Below are positions 34,725-43,364 of a stretch of DNA of 64,000 nt, in pieces. Position numbers and translations under genes: made by a program. This DNA comes from Emmonsiellopsis sp. PD_33. Taxonomy: Eukaryota > Ascomycota > Eurotiomycetes > Onygenales > Ajellomycetaceae. The stretch spans positions 24,509-88,508 of the forward strand of contig JANTQF010000133.1 of the NCBI GenBank assembly GCA_032988165.1, read 5' to 3'. Below the pieces are notes generated by a model that saw nothing but the letters and a program-made list of their open reading frames with translations, was not told the DNA's origin and searched no databases. The stretch's first letter is position 1; every line of letters begins with the position of its first letter.

Positions 34725-37700
34725 GTTGAAGATAGTAGTATCTTCAACATTTTCTTTAGGCTCTCAGATATCATTGATGGTTCCCCAACCTTGCTAATGT
34801 ACTAGATATTGCCATTTTCATCTGATTTTCTACTGTTTGAGGATTTCTTTGATTTGCCATTCTTCTTCCCCATTAACTAAGTCCAGTGGTAGAGGGAGAG
34901 TAACATTATCATGTTGAGAATATGACTCTAACAAAGAAACATGAAAAACTGAATGGATGCTCCTATAGATAACAGGGAGCTTCAGCTTGTAGGATTGAGT
35001 ACCTCATGCATCAATTATCTCAAAAGAGCCTAGATATTTATGATCCAATTTGTGTGTGGGTCTAATCATCTGAAGGTTTTTAGCATTTAAAAGGACCTTA
35101 TCTTCAATATAAAAGTGCTTGGGTTTGTATTTGAAATCATAGTATTTCTTTTAATCTGCTTTGGCCTTTTCAAGGTTTTCCTGAAGCTCAGTTTGTGCTT
35201 TTTTCATTTATTTAGCACAGTCAATAGTCTCAGCTGAGGCATGGTTTGGAGGAGGATGTATGTTAATATTCAGAGATAGTTGAAGTCCCACTACTGCTTC
35301 TATAGGGCTGACTTTGGTTGAACTATACTGAGAATTATTGTAAACAAATTGTGCCAGGGGAAGCCATCTTGCCTAATCATCTTGGTTGAAGTTAGAGAAG
35401 CAGCAAAGGTAGTGTTCAAGAACTTGATTTTGACATTTAATTTGACCATCTATTTGAGGGTGGAAGGCTGTGGATAGATGGCATTTGATGCCTAACAGCC
35501 AGCAAAAAGTACTTCAAAATTGACTGGTAAAAAGAGCTCCACAGTCTGAAACTATATTCTGAGGTGAGTCAAAAAGGCTATAGACATGGTCATATAGAAG
35601 GTCTGCAAGTTCTTCAGCTGTGATGTCCTTGGTGCATGGTAGGTAGAGGGTAAACTTGGTTAAGGCATCTATAATGACCAGGATGGAGTTGTAGGTTTGG
35701 CCTCTCCAAGTTAAAGCTGATAATTCAGTTATAAAGTTCATTGTGATAGTCTCTCAAAAGTCAGTAGGTGTTGGAAGGGAAGCAAGCTCATCATATTACC
35801 TATAATGTTTTGACTTCACCTGTTGGCAGGTGTCACAAGTGGAAATATAGTCAGTAATATCCTTATCAAGTCCATGCTAAAAGTACTTGAGTTGGATAGT
35901 CTCTTTGGACCATTTTACCCCAAAGTGACCCCCCTGCAGGTCATCATGATTGAGGTGGATAATCTCTTCCATTAAAGCCTTCAGTTGAAGAATATAGGCA
36001 TGGCTGTTGAATCAGAGCAAGCTATCATTAGAGATAGTCCAGGAAGGAGTATCACTGCTCTGAACTATACTAAAGATATCCTTCTTCTTATTGCAGGTGA
36101 ACTTATTAGAGTCTTAAGCCTTTAACAAGAGAGAAAGAAAGGATTCTGGCATGTCTGTATATGCTGTCTCAGAAGCTAAGGCTGTGGAGACTAATAGCCT
36201 AGACATACTAAAGGCCAATAGATGTTCCTGTGGCTCTGATGCACTAGATACAGAATCCCTGATATCTGACATACTAGAAGTGTATGCTGAGGTTACTGAT
36301 GAATAATCTGATGAGTAGGAATTATATGCTGAGGCTGCCAGTGATTCTGATGTGAGCTTTGAGGCAAATTGCACCTATATGAGGTGGGAAGTGGAGCAAT
36401 TTGCATTAATTTCAGAGGATGATGGAGTGCTTTGCTTCATGTTGTGAGCCTGAATGGCAATTACTAAGGTGTGAATATCAGGGGAATCTATTTCCCAGCC
36501 CTGTCTGACTCCATAGTGTAGTTTTTGTTGCAGGGTAGGTAGTATTACCTCACCATAGTAAGATTCAGTATAATCAGCATGGTAACTGGGCCCATCAGCA
36601 GGGTTTTTCTTCCCCAGACAGTGATGCAGAATGAAATTATAGGCACTAAGGCCTTCTACCCATCTAGCCTGATGTCTGTTCAATACTTTAGTTGTCATAA
36701 AGTACTGAAGATTGACATGGTCAGAAAAGACTTGAATTGGATACTTACTTCCTTTCAAGTAGTATCTCTAATTCTTGAAGCATGCAACTATAAACAGAAG
36801 TTCTTTGTTATGAGTGTCATAGCATGTTTCTGCATCAATTAGTTTATGAGATTAATATGCAATAGGGTGTCAGAGGCCATCATCCTGAAGCTGGTTAAAG
36901 ATAGCTGCTATTACATATATTGAAGCATCTGGATCAATTGAAATCTGATGCTCTGGGTCAAAGTGGGTGAGTAATGAAGCTGAGGTAAAGCAATTTTTGA
37001 GCTCTTGAAAAGCCTAAGTGACTTCCTCTGTCTAAATGAATAGCACTCTCTGTTCCCCTTTCTTAGAGCCTTTTATTAAGTTGAATAAAGGCCCTATGAT
37101 TCCAGAATAACCATGGATGAAATGTTAATAGAAGTTGGTGAATCCTAAGAAGAATTGAACATCCTTAATGCTTGCTGGGAGAGGCTATTCAAGGATTGTT
37201 TCCACATGGTTAGGTTCCATTTTGATGCCCAAGGGTCCAACAATGAACCCCAGAAAGGAGACTTTTTCTGTGTTAAAGTCACATTTTGAAAGCTTGACAT
37301 AGAGACTTGCACAGTTAAGATGGTTGAAAACCTTTTGAACATGCTACTTGTGCTCCTCCAGAGAATTAGAATAGATGAGGATGTCATCTAGGTAAACTAC
37401 ACAGCAATCATCAAGGAGATCTGTTAAAGCCTGGTTGATATAAGCCTGAAATGTGGTAGGAGCATTGGCTAAGTCAAAAGGAACAATGTTGTACTCAAAG
37501 TGCCTGTATTGAGTCTAGAAAGTGGATTTCCAGTGGTCTTTGGGCTGGATTTAAATCTAGTGATAGGCATTCCAGAGGTCTAGTTTAGTATAGATCTGGG
37601 CTCCTCCAAGTCTGTCCAGAAGCTCACTAATTAAGGGTAAGGGGTACTGGTTCTTAATAATGAGTCTGTTGAGTCCCCTGTAGTCAACACAAAGGTGTAG

Positions 37701-38600
37701 GCCTCCATCTTTTTTTGGGACAAAGAGAATTGAGGTGCCTATAGGACTAGTAGAAGAGGAGATTCAACCCTTGTCTAGAGCAGTGTCTAGGTATTCATGA
37801 AGAGCCTGGAGCTCTGTGGCAGAAAGATTATAGATCAGCATGAAGGGTAACCTAGTTCCATCTTCAAAGATGATCTCATGCTCTGTGTCTGGATGTCTTG
37901 GGGCACAAAATGCTTCCACCTTATCAAAAAGGTGGGTATATGATTCCAAATAATTAGGATAAGGGGGTGAATTGCTCCCCAGCACCATAGAAGTGTGGGG
38001 TAAATTGCACCCTTGGGCCTCAGTGGATGGTGTGTTTTCCTCCAATCTGCATGAGAAGTGACATCATTTAGTAACCACATTAAGTGCAATGGCTTCTTTC
38101 TGAGGAGTCAGAGCTTCCAGCTTAATGTTAGAAATGATGACTGTGTAGAGGTATACTGTAGCATCAGCTAGGAGTTTATTGGTAGCATCTTCTGTGAATA
38201 GGTTAAGGTTCTCAGGGCTGATAGTGGTCTGAAGGATGAACTCTCCTTCTTGCCAGTTAATGAGAGGGTTAATAGCCTTTAGCCAAGAGAATTCTAGAAT
38301 CATATTGTACCCAATTAGCTTAACTGAATGAAAGTGATAGATATCCTTAAGGCTGGCCTCTTTGGTATCTGTTGTTTCAACAGGCAGGTCAAATTGGGCA
38401 AAAGAATGGGTCTTGTAGCCCTCAAAACCTTGAATGGTCTTTAGGTGATAGCTAGTGGGCTCCACCTAATTACTCTTAGCTCAGAAATCATCCACAAAAT
38501 TGGACTCTGTGCTAGAGTCAATCAGGGCTATAACTAGCTTATGCCTAGAAGGTGTCCAGATCTGTACTGTTATAACAAATGAAAGGTGATTGGACTGCAT
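34725..38600 (-). pseudogene. Degenerate pol of inner chromovirus
   Basis: Minus-strand order: protease-like ALIDSSTESNF near 38,500; reverse transcriptase from about 37,750 with DGGLHLCVDYRGLN and intact YLDD at 37,383-37,394; RNase H near 36,900-36,600 (FSDHVNLQYFMTT); integrase with ILVIIDALTKFTLYLP and NIVSDCGALFTSQF at 35,514-35,741; chromodomain near 34,750-34,870 (EWQIKEIL, WQYLVH, GWGTIND). Stops fall within each domain, so it is inactive. Catalytic Asp codons of reverse transcriptase and of the integrase core D..D motif are still legible. Confidence 0.88.
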
Positions 38601-38639
38601 TAAATCTTCATTGATGATCATAGTAGCCTTAATGGCACA

Positions 38640-39871
38640 TCTCAGTTGTTTTTTGACCCCTTGCTGAAGTGAGCACCCATATTGGACTTCTAATGTTTGG
38701 AAGGATCCTTATCCTTGGAGTCCTTATTCTTATCCTTATTCTTATCTGAAGAACTGGGCTTGTTTAACTGGTAATTAGCAGTGTTATGAGTGTTGACCTG
38801 ATGATTTTCACACCACATGGAGGTGGTGTTACCAGTGGACTTGTGCTTCCAGGAGTCCTTTTTTGAAGCACTCTTCCTGGGTTCCTGATTCTTAGGAAGA
38901 TTGGAGCCATTTACTCCTCAGCCTCACCTGGTGTTGTAGTTGGCATTCTTAATCAGAGGTCAGCCTGGAATGTGACCTTCAGTAGTACTTAATCAGTGAA
39001 TAAGTTGTTCAAAAGCTAGGCCTTCCAGCCAGTCCAGAAATCAGTCAAACTCCTTGCAAATGGATTTGAGAATAGTGTTATAAAAGTGGATCTTCCACTG
39101 ATATTCTGTGTATCTCTTTAAGAGCTTAGACTCAGCCCTTAGGAAGACAGTGGAAAATTCATGGACAGACTGATTGTTCTTTTGTTGAAGCTGGAGATAC
39201 TCAACCTTAGAGTTGAGTTGAAGCTTCAAGGGATCCTGGATCTAATGAATTAATCAATTATAAAATTGTTGCCAGGTAGGGCACTGGTGGAGGGTAGGTA
39301 GGTAAAGCTACCACTTTTGTTGAAGCTTTATATCAAAGTGGGTAGCAGCTTCAAGAATTTTTCAGAGGTTGGAGTTGAAGTATGCTTGCTAATGGGCATA
39401 AAAAGTAACTAATTCAGCACTAAAAGCATTCAGTTCACTCCAATTTGCATTGTCAAACTTTTTATCTCATTTTTGAGTAGGGGCATTGGCAGTGCTGGCA
39501 GCTTCATCATGTATCCAATCAGGTAGAGTAGGAATATAGGAGAAGCCTTGAGGGAGATTATAGTTAAAAGGAGGAGGATTGCCACCAAAAGGAGGGTTAA
39601 CTGGTGGCATAGGAGGGCAAGTAGGAGGCTGAGTAGCAGAGATCTCTTGGGTAAGACATTTAATCTCAGCTTGGAGGTCTTACTGTCTTTTCTGCCTTTG
39701 CAAAAGAAGCAGCTGAGTTTCCTGCTCTCATATAGTGGTATTAAGTTCATTGTTGCTGCTGGAAAGAGGAGGGATAGGCCTGAAGCTTGATTCAGGGCCT
39801 AAAGGAGGGTTTTCTGGTGGAGTTGTAGGGGTGTGCTGATGGGAGTGGGAGTTGCTAGTATTAGATGCCAT
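38640..39871 (-). pseudogene. Degenerate gag of inner chromovirus
   Basis: Minus strand from an ATG near 39,871 (MASNTSNSHSHQHTP) to the start of the protease region. A retrotransposon-gag-like block lies at 39,229-39,041 (LQLQQKNNQSVHEFSTVFLRAESKL). The end is Lys/Asn-rich with a possible single zinc knuckle near 38,800-38,900. Stops and small frame changes are present. Confidence 0.65.
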
Positions 39872-39916
39872 ATCTAATCCTTAATGAAATGCTCTTGGAG
39901 GGAAGCAATCAGAAAC

Positions 39917-40605
39917 TGTGAGGATGGCAGGCTGGTTAGGGATAAGCTATCTAATAAGTGCTGTGTTAAGGTCTTAGCTATGAATCAGTAAGGCTAGCAG
40001 GGATGAGGGTGGCTAAGCAGAGGCCAGGACTTATCCAGGCTCTGGCTACTATGTTGATATGGGGTGATTAGCTCCAGGTGATAATGATATGTGGAGGTAA
40101 TAGCTCCAAAGGATAACTAGATGTGGAGGTAATAGCTCCAGTGGGGCACTATAGATGAAGGTAATTATGCCATGCAAGAGGAAGAATGAAGTGGTTTGCT
40201 AGAGCAAGAAAAAGATATAGCTTTGGAAGAATTATAGCTAATTACTGACCTCCATGAGAATGGGGAGAAGCAAGATAGTTATGTACAGAGTAGGGTAGAT
40301 ATAATAGGGAAAGAATCTGCCTTCTTAGAGTGATGTAGTTCCATGCCATGTCATCATCAATAGAGAATAATAGTGATGAATAGGATATGCATGGGAAAGC
40401 ATGTAGGAATGAGAAGAAGGAAGTGTGATAGCCACTAAGAGTTATTCCCAGCCCATCCTATAATATAGGTATGGTTATTGATAGAATAGTCTTGTGATGT
40501 GGTAGCTATCAAGCAGCAAAGGCATTGAGCAGGTAGCTAGCTGAATCTCATATAGATATGGATGTGATGTAGCAGTTTAGGCAATCTGAGCTGTCTAGCA
40601 TGACA
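39917..40605 (-). repeat. 5' LTR of inner chromovirus
   Basis: 689 bp, on the minus strand TGTCATGCTAG...CCTCACA, canonical TG..CA ends. Same length as the left copy, no indel needed to align the ends. Confidence 0.95.
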
Positions 40606-41616
40606 AAAAGAATATACTATGAAAGATGACTAATAGATAAATAAAGAGGATGCTAAGAGATTAAAGGAGCTCATCTAGAACTATGAAAAAGTATATTCTG
40701 TTAAAGCTTCTAAGAAGTGAAGATGCTGAAGAAGATAAAGAAAGTAAATATTTTTATTATAAATATATATAATATAGAATATGGATTTTCTACTAGCATT
40801 AAGTGTTTAGAAATATAAGGATAAATATATATCATCTCTTATATTAGTAATGTTATTATAATGATAGATTCATTATAAGTATATAACATCTAACTCCTTT
40901 ATTCACCATAATAACACATTGTATAAAATAAAATATAGAGAACTCTTACATCTTACACCAGCCTCCTATTACTCATATTGACAAGCAGCCATGGAGAAAC
41001 TACTACCTCTATGATGATTCAGTACCTAGATCCAAATAATCTACTAACATACCTTAAAGACTCCTATTATAATTTCAATGTTATATATTATAGTAATATC
41101 ATATAAGCAGAGAAATAGTGCTTTTACCAGGATATTAAGATTTAATAAACAGTATAATATCTGATACTTAATTTATATATACTGTCAGCTTAAATATTAG
41201 CACTAGAACCTTCACAGATCCATTGTAATATTACCCCATAATAATTTAGTATCTTAGATATTGATGTTCAGCTGCTCCTGATAAATATAATTAAAGAACT
41301 TAAAGATAAATGCATACTCTACATAATTATAATCATATACTCTAACCTTCATCTATTAGAGATAAATTATAACTATAGATGCTGCTGACTGCCTTCAAGC
41401 CTGGAAGTATCAGATAATAATGTAAATCCTTTTAAATTTAGAATCAAGCATTCACATTAAAGGGTGAGAGTATGGATTCTGCATAGCAACAGACAAGAAA
41501 TAACAAAGAATTACATTGATGTATTAGGTTTTCCACAGTATGAAATCAAATTGAAATTATAAGATTAAATGGGAATAAATGCATTAGCTCTGACATACTC
41601 CTCCTCCTTCTGCTAG

Positions 41617-42210
41617 ATGACTACATCTAACTTCAGAATAACTAATGAAGATATATGAAACAGTATTATAAATATTAGGAGAGAAGTAGAAGATACCTAT
41701 ATAAGATAAATAGTTAGAATACTATATCTAGATCTTCTCATCAAGAAGTTTCATTATAACTATAATAGCTTAAGAATCCTTAAGGCTGAATGTAAGCTAC
41801 TAAATAGTGATTTAGACCCAGCTGAGTTTGAAGTTTAAGATAGATATCAGCAGCAACACATACAAGCACTCAAATAGAATGGTTTTGCCACATCCACTAA
41901 AGAGGTCATTGATTACCTCAGGTTAACTAGGTATGATATAAAGATAGAGATTGAACAGCACAAGCTCAAAATGATAGGATAGAAGAAGAAGGCTGCTACC
42001 CTAAAGACTCTAAAGAGAGAAAAGACTAAAGTCTAATAATAGTAGCTAACATTAGAATCATTGTAGTATCAACAGCCAGGATTATTGTAGTGATAATAGA
42101 AGAGACATCAAATCTGAAATAAACCTCCCTTACTCTCATCCCTGCCTGAAGACATGAAAGAGAGTGAGTATGAGGACACTGAGAATGATCCATTCATAGA
42201 TAATAATTAA
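41617..42210 (+). pseudogene. Extra sense ORF between pol and 3' LTR of outer chromovirus, unknown function
   Basis: A single frame from ATG 41617 to TAA 42208-42210 (197 codons) holds without indel; only TAA, TAG and TGA codons interrupt it, the kinds made from CAA, CAG, CGA or TGG by C-to-T or G-to-A change. Readable blocks include MTTSNFRITNEDI, NGFATSTKEVIDYLRLTRYD and an acidic tail ESEYEDTENDPFID. The middle is Lys-rich and helical-looking. I recognise no domain. It is not part of the usual gag-pol set of Ty3/Gypsy elements, so it may be an accessory gene, or a captured sequence. Confidence 0.55.
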
Positions 42211-42390
42211 AAAATGATAGATGTTAATAATGAATATGAGGAAAGATGCTACTATTTAGTGAAATAGTTTTATTTTATCTTTCTTATGCTACCTCTGACC
42301 TGTGGAGATACTGCCTCTCACAGTAAAGTTAGTTAGTTTTTGCCTAGTTTATTAGTAAGAACACTGATCTTTTTCTGTACCTCAGTACTC

Positions 42391-42550
42391 TACTACATGC
42401 ATGTAGCTGCTATATTCCTTCCTTACACTATCACTATAGCTAGTTAGTAAGCAGAGCAGACTGATATAAGACAGCCATAGATCCTCTATGATTCTAGAAG
42501 AATCAAGCTTATTTAACATTATTTTCATAACCTTTTATATTATTATAGTA
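42391..42550 (+). repeat. 3' LTR of outer chromovirus
   Basis: 160 bp, TACTACAT...TATAGTA. The start TA corresponds to TG in the 5' copy. It is followed directly by TAGAG, the target duplication. Confidence 0.9.
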
Positions 42551-43090
42551 TAGAGGCTTCAACAAGAACATGCATGTAGTGAGGCTACTAAGTACTATAA
42601 GGAGGAAAAAGCTGCAAAAGCTACTCAGCAGCAGGTTAATGCTGAGCTACAGACCACTAAGTGCCTGCAGCAGTAAAAAGAGAAGGAAGAACATGCTGCA
42701 AAATGCCTGCAGGCACATTTAAATCAATAGACAGGCAGCTTACCATCAAAATAGCCTGCAGAGCAGGTGACTATGACCTCAATCAACTCCCTATACTCTA
42801 TACAACCTTCCCAAAACAGTAATAAGATCCATATAGATCCCCTCAAGCAAGATCTTGCCACTTCTTTACTATTTCCTACTGCTCTTGCCCTGGATGCTTC
42901 ACCTATTCCAAATCCACCCACCTCTCATTTTGGATGTCATATTAGGCCCAACAATCATTTTTTGGATTAACCATACAGTTTTCTATGTTCTACCCCACCT
43001 GTATATTTAATGTTTAATTTTTAATATGAATTTTTAATTGCATTGTTGAGAAATCATCAAAAATGTATGGCTGTTGGTGGCAGAATTTGA

Positions 43091-43131
43091 TGTTTGTTGG
43101 GTGGGAGTGTTTGCAGGGTGGTGGATCATGT
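43091..43131 (-). repeat. 3' terminal inverted repeat of pogo-like element
   Basis: Partner of 22870-22910, read on the minus strand as ACATGATCCACC and so on. It is followed by TA and then ordinary CG-containing DNA. Confidence 0.9.
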
Positions 43132-43274
43132 TACCTGCCACACCGCAGTATTTCGCCCGCCATCTTTGTACTAGTACCTCTGGCGGTCCACCAATGACGT
43201 CAAGCGCCGAAAACCTTAACTCGACCGCACCGCCGGCTGGACTTCCCCAAAAGGACACCAAGCATCAGCCACTG

Positions 43275-43282
43275 CATAAAAG
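43275..43282 (+). promoter_or_regulatory. Possible TATA-like box of the exchanger gene
   Basis: CATAAAAG lies 83 bp before ATG 43365 and after the alternative ATG at 43194. If used, it supports 43365 as the real start. Weak evidence. Confidence 0.25.
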
Positions 43283-43364
43283 CATCGCCTGCATCTCGCT
43301 TGTCTGTGCTCCCTCTCCTACTTCTCTCTCCCCTCCAGTCTGCGACTATTCGACCTCCTCCTCG

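Larger units (their letters stand above)
31274..40605 (-). mobile_element. Inner Ty3/Gypsy chromovirus, full length, minus strand
   Basis: 9,332 bp bounded by two LTRs of identical length (689 bp) and a 5-bp duplication AAAAG at 31269-31273 and 40606-40610. Reading on the minus strand from 40605: 5' LTR, gag, protease, reverse transcriptase, RNase H, integrase, chromodomain, a 2.7-kb non-pol region, polypurine tract and 3' LTR. Less degraded than its host: YLDD is intact and longer open stretches remain, but in-frame stops are present everywhere. Confidence 0.95.
27480..40720 (+). pseudogene. Degenerate pol of outer chromovirus, interrupted in its chromodomain
   Basis: Pieces 27480-31273 and 40611-40720. 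Protease active site: YLDSGCIMTLID at about 27,499. Reverse transcriptase: the YxDD box at 28,873-28,884 reads YIDN, so its second catalytic Asp is lost. RNase H lies near 29,330-29,700. Integrase: a zinc-finger-like block and HLGYNKTL near 30,150, then a core near 30,300-30,700. The chromodomain starts near 31,200 (VEKIINK, YGKT, YLVR), is cut at 31,273, and resumes at 40,611 as YTMKDD. The join reads K-E-Y-T-M-K-D-D in frame. A stop occurs at 40,718-40,720. Confidence 0.88.
24634..42550 (+). mobile_element. Outer Ty3/Gypsy chromovirus, split by a second retrotransposon
   Basis: 160-bp LTRs at both ends (24634-24793, 42391-42550) and the 5-bp duplication TAGAG on both outer sides (24629-24633, 42551-42555). 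Removing the inner element leaves 8,580 bp. Order on the + strand is gag, protease, reverse transcriptase, RNase H, integrase, chromodomain, then an additional ORF. This order and the chromodomain place it among chromoviruses. Stops are dense throughout. Confidence 0.93.
22953..42970 (+). pseudogene. Degenerate pogo-like transposase (CENP-B HTH plus DDE), in two pieces
   Basis: Piece 1 runs from ATG 22953 to 24633, piece 2 from 42556 to the stop at 42968-42970. The N-terminus (SYKASIQAVITDLESQE) and INQLTNCGFPVTPHILENL (near 23,160) are the two helix-turn-helix halves of pogo-type transposases. ILDNHSSHINMKFINF (near 23,880) is the second catalytic Asp block, followed by the LQLLD..IFRPLIKAY region. 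The C-terminal tail is a Gln/Glu/Lys-rich coiled coil interrupted by the retroelement. Across the insertion the frame is continuous: ACC AAA TAG AGG CTT CAA. At least one frame change (intron or indel) lies near 23,340-23,700. Many TAA/TAG/TGA codons show it is dead. Confidence 0.85.
22870..43131 (+). mobile_element. Pogo/Fot1-like DNA transposon, split by a nested retrotransposon
   Basis: 41-bp terminal inverted repeats (22870-22910 and 43091-43131) flank the whole block, with a TA on each outer side (22868-22869 and 43132-43133), as expected of Tc1/mariner-pogo elements. Removing the nested retroelement and one TAGAG leaves 2,340 bp, a normal Fot1/pogo size. The interior encodes one transposase on the + strand, now full of stops. 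Composition drops sharply to AT-rich within about 80 bp of the left end. Confidence 0.9.

Noticed and set aside
22870..43131. AT-rich block as a centromere
   Set aside because: It is fully explained by three nested transposons and is bounded by transposon ends; nothing points to centromere function, though a larger AT-rich context outside the window cannot be seen.
43074..43193. Extension of the exchanger frame leftward into the pogo repeat
   Set aside because: The frame is open but includes the transposon end and lacks an ATG; real start is 43365 or 43194.
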